Origin: Burkholderiaceae bacterium
Lineage (GTDB): Bacteria; Pseudomonadota; Gammaproteobacteria; Burkholderiales; Burkholderiaceae
Direction of reading: 5' to 3'
DNA length: 16,576 nt
Assembly (NCBI GenBank): GCA_021166835.1
Contig: JAJPEN010000087.1
Location: forward strand, 1 to 16,576
Shown here: positions 9,897 to 16,576 of the stretch, one piece after another
Layout of the letters: every line of letters begins with the position of its first letter
How positions within the stretch are numbered: position 1 is the first letter of the stretch
Made by a program: the position numbers and the translations under genes
The notes under the pieces: generated by a model
What the model was told of the DNA's origin: nothing
What the model saw: the letters and a program-made list of their open reading frames with translations, nothing else
Databases searched by the model: none

Positions 9897-9916
9897 AGGG
9901 CCGGTGAACAGGCCCT
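9897..9916. terminator. Hairpin between two convergent genes, possible bidirectional terminator
   Basis: AGGGCC (9897-9902) pairs with GGCCCT (9911-9916) across an 8-nt loop, filling the 25-bp gap between the decarboxylase stop and the RDD gene stop, which it overlaps. No T-run is present on either side, so termination is inferred mainly from position. Confidence 0.4.
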
Positions 9917-10418
9917 AGACGTCGACCGATCGCATCGCCGGCGACGGATCGACACGCGCGAGACGCGTGCCGGCGATCACGTCGTGCAGACCTCGCCGGT
10001 CCTTGTCGACGAAGGTCCACGCATACGGCAGCACGAGCAGCGCATACAGCACCGGGTGCACGAAATAGCCCGCCGCCAGCGCTCCGACACACAAGGCCGC
10101 GATCGCCGCGAAGCGCGCGAACGCCTGCACCGGGTTCACCGGGCCGCCGCCGCGCGTCTGCAGCTGCAGCGACATCGTCTTCATCGGCAGCGAGCGTCGC
10201 CCCTCGCTCCAGAAGTAGGTGAAGTAGGCCGCCAGCACCCCGAGCGTGAACCACTGGAAGGCCGTCCGCAGCGCCCCCGGGTGCCCGCGGAACTGCGTGA
10301 GCGCGGAGAACGCGTAGTCGGCGAACCAGACCACGCCAAACAGGATGATCGCTTCGTAGGCGAAGCCCATGAACCGGCGCCAGGGATCGGCGGCCGGCGC
10401 GAGCCCGTGGCGCGCCAT
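9915..10418 (-). CDS. RDD family membrane protein
   Basis: This 167-residue inner-membrane protein has four hydrophobic segments at about 19-38, 53-71, 102-119 and 120-137. The RDD hallmarks are present: an Arg-rich start into the first helix (DPWRRFMGFAYEAIILF) with an Asp at its end (Asp34), and the terminal motif DKDRRGLHDVIAGTRLA. RDD proteins are often of unknown function; some have been linked to ion transport. It is the last gene of the four-gene minus-strand operon: its ATG overlaps the DUF3106 stop by one base (TGATG), and no ribosome binding site is seen, so translation is probably coupled. It faces the decarboxylase gene with only 25 bp between the stops. Nothing suggests truncation. 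Confidence 0.88.
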   Translation of the reverse strand: MARHGLAPAADPWRRFMGFAYEAIILFGVVWFADYAFSALTQFRGHPGALRTAFQWFTLGVLAAYFTYFWSEGRRSLPMKTMSLQLQTRGGGPVNPVQAFARFAAIAALCVGALAAGYFVHPVLYALLVLPYAWTFVDKDRRGLHDVIAGTRLARVDPSPAMRSVDV

Positions 10419-10987
10419 CAGTAGACGACGCGCCGCGGGCGCCTGGCGGGCTTGCCGTCGCGCTTGACGACGTCGGCGAGCGGCTGCGCGGCCTGCTTGG
10501 CGAGCCCCGTGCGCGCGCCGGCGTGGCGCGCCGCGGTGTTGCTCGTCGTGCCGCTGGTGCGTAGCACGGCGCGCTGCTCGGGAGTCATTTCGCTGTAGCG
10601 CTCCCATTGCGCCTGCCGCTCGTCGGGGTCGAGGCGCTTGGCGAGCCGGTAGTTCTGGCGCGCGAGCCGGCGCTGCTCGGGCGTGAGCTTCGCCCACTCC
10701 TGGATGCGCTCGTTCACGCGTTCGCGCTGTTCGTCGGACATCTGCGGCACGCGCTCGGCGAGCTGCAGCCAGCCGCGCTTCTCGGCGACCGACCAGCTGT
10801 TCCACTGCTGTTCGAAGGGTGCGAGCACCGACTGCTGGGTGCTCGTCAGCTCGCTCCACAGCGGCTGCACCAGCGGCAGCAGCGACCCGCGTTGCGTCGG
10901 GGGCGCGTCCGCCGACAGCGCAGGCGCGACGGCGATGCTCGCGGCGAGCGCGATCGCGGCGAATGCGGGCCAGCGCAGCGGGTTCAT
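10418..10987 (-). CDS. DUF3106 domain exported protein
   Basis: This 189-residue protein has a likely Sec signal peptide (MNPLRWP, hydrophobic 8-22, cleavage near ALSA at 23-26). The mature part is mostly helical and carries repeated Thr-Pro-Glu-Gln-Arg motifs: MSDEQRERVNERIQEW, LTPEQRRLARQNYRL and MTPEQRAVLR. These resemble in style the helical LTxxQ periplasmic proteins such as CpxP and Spy, although homology is not shown here. The C-terminal third is basic and rich in Ala, Arg and Lys. The domain assignment is by recognition of the betaproteobacterial DUF3106 pattern. Its ATG overlaps the upstream DUF3619 stop as ATGA and its stop overlaps the RDD start, so it is embedded in the sigma-factor operon. 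A periplasmic role in envelope sensing is an inference. Confidence 0.82.
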   Translation of the reverse strand: MNPLRWPAFAAIALAASIAVAPALSADAPPTQRGSLLPLVQPLWSELTSTQQSVLAPFEQQWNSWSVAEKRGWLQLAERVPQMSDEQRERVNERIQEWAKLTPEQRRLARQNYRLAKRLDPDERQAQWERYSEMTPEQRAVLRTSGTTSNTAARHAGARTGLAKQAAQPLADVVKRDGKPARRPRRVVY

Positions 10988-11415
10988 GGTTCTTCGTGCC
11001 CCCGGGCCTGCGACGACACGTTGCGCAGGTACACGCCGAAGCCCCGATCGGCATATGCCGAGATCGGAACCTCGTCGGCGAGCATCGCTGCGTCGAGTTC
11101 GGCGAGGTCGTCGGCACGCTGGTGCGTTTCCAGCACCGAAATGCCGAACAGCCCGGCCGCGACCAGCGCGATCGGGACGACGATCGCGGCGATGCGCCAG
11201 CCGAGCCGCGGCGCGGGGCCGCCGGCCAGCTCGGCAGTCGGGCGATACCCGACGCGCACGATTTCGTGTGCCGGACGCGGCGCAGCTTCGACGCGGGCGT
11301 GCGCCAGCGCCGCGGCCCGTGCGGCTTCGAGCCGATGGGTGGTGCGGTACGGTAGACGATCGGCGGATTCGTCGAGTGCGACGCGTACGATCCGGGCGAG
11401 TTCTCTTTCGTTCAT
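10984..11415 (-). CDS. DUF3619 single-pass membrane protein, possible anti-sigma factor
   Basis: This 143-residue protein has one clear transmembrane helix (about 73-95, WRIAAIVVPIALVAAGLFGI). The first 72 residues are presumably cytoplasmic (MNERELARIVRVALDESADRLPYRTTHRLEAARAAALAHA) and about 48 residues are periplasmic, with DDLAELDAAMLADEVPISAYADRGFGVYL matching the pattern of betaproteobacterial DUF3619 proteins. It sits directly after the ECF sigma gene with an ATGA overlap. The topology (small cytoplasmic domain, one helix, small outside domain) and the position are those of many anti-sigma factors, but I see no ZAS zinc motif (HxxxCxxC) and no RseA-like signature. An anti-sigma role is therefore a hypothesis. 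Confidence 0.82.
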   Translation of the reverse strand: MNERELARIVRVALDESADRLPYRTTHRLEAARAAALAHARVEAAPRPAHEIVRVGYRPTAELAGGPAPRLGWRIAAIVVPIALVAAGLFGISVLETHQRADDLAELDAAMLADEVPISAYADRGFGVYLRNVSSQARGHEEP

Positions 11416-11975
11416 CGTTCGATTCCGCGAGCGGCGAGGGCTTCGGCCAGCGCATGCGCGGCGCGCGAGCAGTGCGTCTTCACGCTTCCTTCCGAGCAGC
11501 CCATGGCGAGCGCCGTCTCGGCAACGTTCAGATCCTCCCAGTAACGCAGCAGGAAGGCCTCGCGTTGACGCCGCGGCAGGCGGGCGATTTCCTCGTCGAG
11601 AATCGTGCGCAGTTGCGCGCGTTCGACCTCGCCGGCGGGCTCGTCGGCGTCGCTGCCGACGTCCAGCGCCTCCAGCGCCTCGGACTCGGTCTGCTCGCCG
11701 TTCTGGTCGTTCTGCAGCGACGAAAGCGGCGTCGTCCACAGGCTGCGCACGCGCAGGCGCCGGAAATGGTCGGTGATCGCGTTCTGCAGGATGCGGTGAA
11801 AGAGCATCGGCAGTTCCGCGGCAGGCCGCGTGCCGTAGCGGCTCGCCAGCCGCAGCATCGCGTCCTGCACGACGTCGAGCGCGCCGTCGCTGTCGCGCAA
11901 CGCGAACATCGCATGCTTGAACGCCCGGCGCTCGACCCCGGCGAGAAAATCGGACAACTCCTGGCGGCTTGCCAT
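11412..11975 (-). CDS. ECF-type RNA polymerase sigma factor
   Basis: This 187-residue sigma-70 family protein has only regions 2 and 4. Region 2 spans about 10-76 (FKHAMFALRDSDGALDVVQDAMLRLASRY then FHRILQNAITDHFRR). Region 4 spans about 124-181, with LPRRQREAFLLRYWEDLNVAETA and the helix-turn-helix AMGCSEGSVKTHCSRAAHAL. The linker is acidic and includes a polar stretch at 87-100. The ATG at 11975 has GAAGG five bases upstream (11981-11985), a good site. It is first in the overlapping operon with DUF3619, DUF3106 and RDD genes, and divergent from the ilv operon. ECF factors usually control their own operon and are held by a co-transcribed anti-sigma factor; which promoters this one reads is not evident. 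Confidence 0.92.
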   Translation of the reverse strand: MASRQELSDFLAGVERRAFKHAMFALRDSDGALDVVQDAMLRLASRYGTRPAAELPMLFHRILQNAITDHFRRLRVRSLWTTPLSSLQNDQNGEQTESEALEALDVGSDADEPAGEVERAQLRTILDEEIARLPRRQREAFLLRYWEDLNVAETALAMGCSEGSVKTHCSRAAHALAEALAARGIER

Positions 11976-12019
11976 TCGGGCCTTCGAGCGGCGCGATCCT
12001 CGACGAAAAGACGCTGCGG

Positions 12020-12028
12020 ATGCTAGCA
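12020..12028 (-). promoter_or_regulatory. Possible extended -10 promoter of the sigma-factor operon
   Basis: On the minus strand TGC-TAGCAT gives an extended -10 element (TGnTAnnnT-like) that would start RNA near 12013, about 38 bases before the sigma gene start. No -35 consensus is found at 17 bases. An ECF-type GGAAC box is not seen. Confidence 0.33.
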
Positions 12029-12057
12029 GAAGGGTCGCCGGGGCACGCGCAGGCGCC

Positions 12058-12087
12058 TTGACCGCCGGTGCTGCGCCGCAGTATTCT
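12058..12087 (+). promoter_or_regulatory. Sigma-70-like promoter of the ilv operon
   Basis: TTGACC (12058-12063, five of six matches to the -35 consensus) is followed after 18 bases by TATTCT (12082-12087, four of six to the -10). Transcription would start near 12094, giving a leader of about 175 nt before ilvI. This is the best promoter match I found in the window. Confidence 0.58.
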
Positions 12088-12093
12088 CTTTCG

Positions 12094-12267
12094 CTTATCC
12101 CCTACGCGCGAAAACTGCATCGGGCCGTCTTCACGAGAGGCACGTCCGGCGCATCCGATCAAAACTCGCAGGACCCGTGTCGAGGTCTGCGTCGTGGCCC
12201 CGGAGGCAGTAGCCGGAGGCCATGGCGCCGGCGGCGGATCCTCCTGCCCTTGAAAGGACTACCTCCC
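12094..12267 (+). promoter_or_regulatory. Structured 5' leader of the ilv operon
   Basis: The presumed leader RNA can fold an interrupted stem at 12119-12159 (ATCGG/CCGAT plus GCCG/CGGC with a bulged GCAT). A second hairpin is at 12195-12222 (TGGCC/GGCCA plus CCGG/CCGG with one bulged A). A third, 12212-12232 (GCCGG/CCGGC), uses the same CCGG and so excludes the second. A weaker stem at 12230-12248 abuts the ilvI ribosome binding site, and TCCT at 12239-12242 can pair with AGGA of that site (12255-12258). AAAACT with a following GCA occurs twice (12111 and 12161). No branched-chain codon-rich leader peptide with a start is visible, and no T-run terminator. Regulatory function is inferred from length and competing folds. 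Confidence 0.42.
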
Positions 12268-13989
12268 ATGGAACTCACCGGCGCGGAAATCGTCGTCCGT
12301 TGTCTGCAGGAAGAAGGCGTCGAGCACGTCTTCGGCTATCCCGGCGGCGCCGTTCTCTACATCTACGACGCGATCTTCAACCAGGAGAAGGTCCGTCACG
12401 TGCTCGTGCGCCACGAGCAGGCGGCCGCGCACGCGGCCGACGGCTATGCGCGCTCCACCGGCAAGGTCGGCGTGTGCCTGGTCACCAGCGGGCCGGGCGT
12501 CACCAACGCCGTCACCGGCATCGCGACCGCCTACACCGACTCGATCCCGATGGTCGTGCTTACCGGACAGGTGCCCACGCACGCGATAGGCGAAGACGCC
12601 TTCCAGGAGGCCGACACGGTCGGCATCACGCGCCCGTGCGTCAAGCACAACTTCCTCGTGAAGGACGTGCGCGACCTGGCCGTCACGATCAAGAAGGCCT
12701 TCCACATCGCCTCCACGGGCCGTCCGGGTCCGGTGCTCGTCGACATCCCGAAAGACGTCACGCGCGCGCAGTGCCGCTTCGAGTATCCGAAGACGGTGTC
12801 GATGCGCTCGTACAACCCGGTCACGCGCGGGCACCAGGGGCAGATCAAGAAGGCGCTCGGCCTGATCCTCACCGCCGAGCGGCCGATGATCTATGCCGGC
12901 GGCGGGGTCGTGCTGGCCAACGCTTCCGAGGAACTGAATCGCTTCGCCGAGCTGCTCGACTTCCCCGTCACCACCACGCTGATGGGCCTGGGCGGCTACC
13001 GCTCCAGCGAGCGCAAGTGGGTCGGCATGCCCGGCATGCACGGCACCTACGAGGCGAACATGGCGATGCAGCACTGCGACGTGCTGATCGGCATCGGCGC
13101 GCGCTTCGACGACCGCGTGATCGGCAACCCGAAGCACTTCGCGCAGAATCCGCGCAGGATCATCCACCTCGACATCGACCCCTCGTCGATCTCCAAGCGC
13201 GTGCGGGTGGACGTGCCTATCGTCGGCGACGTGCGCGAGACGCTGCGCGAGATGATCGCGCTGCTCGAGCAGACGCTGGCCGCCGGGCAGAAGACGAACG
13301 CCGCGGCGGTGGCGAACTGGTGGAAGCAGATCGACGAGTGGCGCGGGCGCAATTGCCTGAAGTACCGCTCGAGCGACGAGGTGATCAAGCCGCAGTCGGT
13401 CGTGCAGAAGCTGTGGGAAGTCAGCGACGGCGACGCCTTCGTCACCTCCTACGACGGCCAGCACCAGATGTTGGCGGCCCAGTTCTATTCGTTCGACAAG
13501 CCGCGGCGCTGGATCATCTCCGGCGGCCTGGGCACGATGGGCGTCGGGCTGCCGTTCGCGATGGGCGTGCTGCTGGCCAACCCCGGGGCGAAGGTCGCGT
13601 GCATCACCGGCGAAGGCTCGATCCAGATGAACATCCAGGAGCTGTCGACCTGCCGGCAGTACAACCTGCCGGTGAAGATCGTCAACCTGAACAACGGCTA
13701 CCTGGGCATGGTGCGCCAGTGGCAGCAGATCGAATACGGCAGCCGCTATTCGCAGTCGTACGTCGACGCGCTGCCCGATTTCGTCGCGCTCGCCCAGGCC
13801 TACGGGCACGTCGGCATCCGCGTCGAGCGGCCGAAGGACGTCGAGCCGGCGTTGCGCGAGGCCTTCGGCAAGTACAAGGACCGGCTCGTCTTCCTCGACT
13901 TCATCACCGACAAGACCGAGAACGTCTGGCCGATGGTGCAGGGCGGCAAGGGCCTGACCGAAATGCTGCTCGGCTCCGAAGACCTGTGA
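12268..13989 (+). CDS. ilvI: Acetohydroxyacid (acetolactate) synthase large subunit
   Basis: This 573-residue catalytic subunit joins pyruvate to pyruvate or 2-oxobutyrate in the first common step of valine, leucine and isoleucine synthesis, using TPP, Mg and FAD in the cytosol. The N-terminal TPP domain has GYPGGAVLYIYD and the catalytic Glu50 in VRHEQAAAHAADGYAR, then VTSGPGVTN. The central FAD domain contains AGGGVV and GMPGMHGTYEANMAM. The C-terminal TPP domain has the GxG...NN motif with GEGS at 448-451 and NN at 475-476, then YLGMVRQWQQ; the usual GDG Asp is Glu here. The ATG at 12268 follows AAAGGA (12253-12258) by nine bases. The next gene, the small subunit, starts 11 bases after the stop. 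The symbol ilvI is chosen over ilvB or ilvG because it is paired with ilvH and ilvC. Confidence 0.96.
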   Translation: MELTGAEIVVRCLQEEGVEHVFGYPGGAVLYIYDAIFNQEKVRHVLVRHEQAAAHAADGYARSTGKVGVCLVTSGPGVTNAVTGIATAYTDSIPMVVLTGQVPTHAIGEDAFQEADTVGITRPCVKHNFLVKDVRDLAVTIKKAFHIASTGRPGPVLVDIPKDVTRAQCRFEYPKTVSMRSYNPVTRGHQGQIKKALGLILTAERPMIYAGGGVVLANASEELNRFAELLDFPVTTTLMGLGGYRSSERKWVGMPGMHGTYEANMAMQHCDVLIGIGARFDDRVIGNPKHFAQNPRRIIHLDIDPSSISKRVRVDVPIVGDVRETLREMIALLEQTLAAGQKTNAAAVANWWKQIDEWRGRNCLKYRSSDEVIKPQSVVQKLWEVSDGDAFVTSYDGQHQMLAAQFYSFDKPRRWIISGGLGTMGVGLPFAMGVLLANPGAKVACITGEGSIQMNIQELSTCRQYNLPVKIVNLNNGYLGMVRQWQQIEYGSRYSQSYVDALPDFVALAQAYGHVGIRVERPKDVEPALREAFGKYKDRLVFLDFITDKTENVWPMVQGGKGLTEMLLGSEDL

Positions 13990-14000
13990 GGCCCACGGCG

Positions 14001-14492
14001 ATGAAACACATCGTTTCGATCCTGATGGAAAACGAGCCCGGCGCGCTCTCGCGCGTGGTGGGCCTGTTCTCGGCGCGCGGCTACAACATCGAGACGCTCA
14101 CGGTGGCGCCCACCGAAGACCGCTCGCTGTCGCGGATGACGGTGGTCACCAGCGGCTCGGACGAAGTCATCGAGCAGATCACCAAGCAGCTGAACCGGCT
14201 CATCGACGTCGTCAAGGTCGTCGACCTCACCGAGAGCCCTTTCATCGAGCGCGAGCTGATGCTGATCAAGGTGCGCGCCACCGGCAAGGAGCGCGAGGAG
14301 ATGAAGCGCATGGCCGACATCTTCCGCGGCCGCATCATCGACGTCACCGACCGTACTTATACCATCGAGCTGACCGGCGACGGCCAGAAGCTCGACGCCT
14401 TCATCGACGCCCTCGACCGCGCATCGATCCTCGAAACGGTCCGTACCGGATCGTCGGGGATCGCAAGGGGCGAGCGGGTGCTCAAGGTTTGA
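14001..14492 (+). CDS. ilvH: Acetohydroxyacid synthase small (regulatory) subunit
   Basis: This 163-residue regulatory subunit, the same length as E. coli IlvH, activates the large subunit and gives feedback inhibition by valine. The N-terminal ACT domain (about 2-76) reads KHIVSILMENEPGALSRVVG, ARGYNIETLTVAPTED and VIEQITKQLNRLIDVVKV; the C-terminal domain follows from about 80 with LMLIKVRA and EEMKRMADIFRGRIIDV. Asn11, Gly14 and Asn29 are all kept; changes at such ACT-domain sites are known to give valine resistance in E. coli IlvH, so this enzyme is predicted to be valine-sensitive. GAGG at 13988-13991, overlapping the ilvI stop, is the likely ribosome binding site. The stop codon is followed immediately by the heptad repeat element. 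Confidence 0.96.
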   Translation: MKHIVSILMENEPGALSRVVGLFSARGYNIETLTVAPTEDRSLSRMTVVTSGSDEVIEQITKQLNRLIDVVKVVDLTESPFIERELMLIKVRATGKEREEMKRMADIFRGRIIDVTDRTYTIELTGDGQKLDAFIDALDRASILETVRTGSSGIARGERVLKV

Positions 14493-15660
<1,168 letters not shown>

Positions 15661-15662
15661 GA

Positions 15663-16358
15663 GTGAGCAGCCCCCGCTACCCGCATCCGATCGTCGCGCG
15701 CGAAGGCTGGCCTTACATCGGGCTGGCCTTCGTCGTCGCATTGGCGGTCAGCTTCGTCGGCGGGTGGTGGTCGATTCCGCTGTGGCTGATCGCGCTGTTC
15801 GTGCTGCAGTTCTTCCGCGATCCGCCGCGCGACGCGCCGGCCGGCGAGCGCCTGGTGCTCGCGCCGGCCGACGGCCGCGTGATCTCGATCGAGACGGTGC
15901 GCGATCCCTACGCGGGCAATCGCGAAACGGTGCGCGTCTCGGTGTTCATGAACGTGTTCAACGTGCACTCGAACCGCTCGCCGGTGGACGGGCGCATCGA
16001 GCGCGTCGAGTATTTTCCCGGCAGGTTCGTCAACGCGGACCTCGCCAAGGCCTCCGAGCACAACGAGCGCAACGCGCTCCTGATCCGCGCCCACGACGGC
16101 TCGCTCGTCACCTGCGTGCAGGTGGCCGGCCTCGTCGCGCGGCGCATCCTGTGCTACGTGAAGCCGGGCGAGGTGCTGCATCGCGGCCAGCGCTTCGGCT
16201 TCATCCGCTTCGGCTCGCGCGTCGACGTGCACCTGCCGCCCGGCTCGCGACTGTTCGTCGGCGTGGGCGAAAAGGTGCACGCGACCGCCTCGCCGCTGGC
16301 CGAGTTGCCGATGGTCGCGGAAGCGGCTGCGGCCGCCATGCAGGCCGGCCGTGCCTGA
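15663..16358 (+). CDS. psd: Phosphatidylserine decarboxylase, short proenzyme type
   Basis: This 231-residue proenzyme converts phosphatidylserine to phosphatidylethanolamine at the inner membrane. It is of the short type of about 210-230 residues, not the E. coli type of about 320. Near the N-terminus [14 protein letters not shown] leads into a hydrophobic region (about 17-52) that anchors it. Further on are [24 protein letters not shown] and NERNALLI. The self-cleavage site is Gly-Ser in [15 protein letters not shown]: Ser185 would become the pyruvoyl group of a small alpha chain of about 47 residues. The start is GTG at 15663, two bases after the ilvC stop, giving the family's normal N-terminus; no ATG is available and the ribosome binding site is weak, so coupling to ilvC translation is likely. 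Confidence 0.94.
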   Translation: MSSPRYPHPIVAREGWPYIGLAFVVALAVSFVGGWWSIPLWLIALFVLQFFRDPPRDAPAGERLVLAPADGRVISIETVRDPYAGNRETVRVSVFMNVFNVHSNRSPVDGRIERVEYFPGRFVNADLAKASEHNERNALLIRAHDGSLVTCVQVAGLVARRILCYVKPGEVLHRGQRFGFIRFGSRVDVHLPPGSRLFVGVGEKVHATASPLAELPMVAEAAAAAMQAGRA

Positions 16359-16576
16359 CGAGCGCCGCGGCGAGGGCCTGGCGCCGCGTCGCTCGCGGCG
16401 CATCTACCTGCTGCCCAACGCCTTCACCACGGCTTCGCTGTTCTGCGGCTTCTACGCGATCGTGCAGGCGATGAACGTGCGCTTCGAGGCGGCGGCGATC
16501 GCGATCTTCATCGCGATGGTGCTCGACAGCCTGGACGGACGCGTGGCGCGGATGACGAACACGCAGAGCGCCTTCG
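16351..16576 (+). CDS. pssA: CDP-diacylglycerol-serine O-phosphatidyltransferase (3'-truncated by window edge)
   Basis: PssA makes phosphatidylserine from CDP-diacylglycerol and serine, the substrate for the preceding decarboxylase. Only the first 75 residues are visible. A basic start (about 13-19) leads to [23 protein letters not shown], a first membrane helix, then a second helix and the CDP-alcohol phosphatidyltransferase signature beginning DSLDGRVAR (59-67) with Gly due eight residues later at the window edge. This marks the multi-pass membrane type rather than the E. coli PLD-type PssA. The start is taken as GTG at 16351, overlapping the psd stop by eight bases; the ATG at 16338 is in the psd frame and cannot be used. 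The start remains somewhat uncertain. Confidence 0.92.
   Translation, partial: MPDERRGEGLAPRRSRRIYLLPNAFTTASLFCGFYAIVQAMNVRFEAAAIAIFIAMVLDSLDGRVARMTNTQSAF

Noticed and set aside
7589..9955. 788-residue open frame antisense to the decarboxylase gene
   Set aside because: It mirrors the sense gene, is Arg/Val/His/Asp-rich as expected from GC-driven antisense frames, and has no family motif; the sense frame has full catalytic motifs.
12171..12213. Short GTG-started frame in the ilv leader (MSRSASWPRRQ)
   Set aside because: It contains no Ile, Leu or internal Val codon, so it does not fit a branched-chain attenuator peptide, and its start context is poor.
12068..12253. Possible leader peptide with a Val cluster (VEVCVVAPEAVAG) ending at the ilvI ribosome binding site
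   Set aside because: Its only start (GTG at 12068) lies upstream of the predicted transcription start, inside the promoter spacer, and no other start in that frame precedes the Val codons.

Overview
The window is a high-GC stretch of a bacterial chromosome that looks betaproteobacterial, most likely Burkholderiales or a close relative. This rests on gene content and order: a 338-residue class I ketol-acid reductoisomerase in the series ilvI-ilvH-ilvC-psd-pssA, the ECF sigma / DUF3619 / DUF3106 / RDD series beside it, a Tex protein with a basic Gly/Arg-rich tail, and a fused-wing amino acid decarboxylase. I see no rRNA, tRNA, CRISPR array, phage gene or insertion sequence. Most of the window is housekeeping DNA; the only accessory-looking module is a VapBC toxin-antitoxin pair.

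Layout, left part (1-7.4 kb). The 3' two thirds of clpB (disaggregase) runs in from the left edge. About 300 bp without a convincing gene follows, holding several weak hairpins. A small predicted lipoprotein gene on the minus strand is divergent from an isochorismatase-family cysteine hydrolase. Then comes tex on the plus strand. Convergent with it, on the minus strand, are a ketopantoate reductase gene (panE) and, just upstream of that, vapB-vapC.

Middle part (7.4-12.0 kb). A large PLP-dependent arginine/lysine/ornithine decarboxylase gene is transcribed away from vapBC. Convergent with it is a minus-strand operon of four genes joined by start/stop overlaps: ECF sigma factor, DUF3619 membrane protein, DUF3106 exported protein, RDD membrane protein. 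The overlaps imply translational coupling and one shared job, probably at the cell envelope, but the function is not known from the sequence.

Right part (12.0-16.6 kb). Divergent from the sigma operon is the branched-chain amino acid operon. A good sigma-70-like promoter is followed by a leader of about 175 nt with competing hairpins, then ilvI and ilvH (large and small subunits of acetohydroxyacid synthase), ilvC, psd and the start of pssA. IlvIH makes acetolactate or acetohydroxybutyrate and IlvC converts these to the dihydroxy acids. PssA and Psd make phosphatidylserine and then phosphatidylethanolamine, so amino acid and membrane lipid synthesis share a transcription unit.

The most unusual non-coding feature lies between ilvH and ilvC. 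It is a 137-bp element built of GTGAAGG heptads on the left and complementary CCTTCAC heptads on the right, able to form a 28-bp stem around two smaller hairpins. This element, the structured ilv leader and the sigma/DUF3619/DUF3106/RDD operon are the three things most worth a second look. I do not claim a proven new system.
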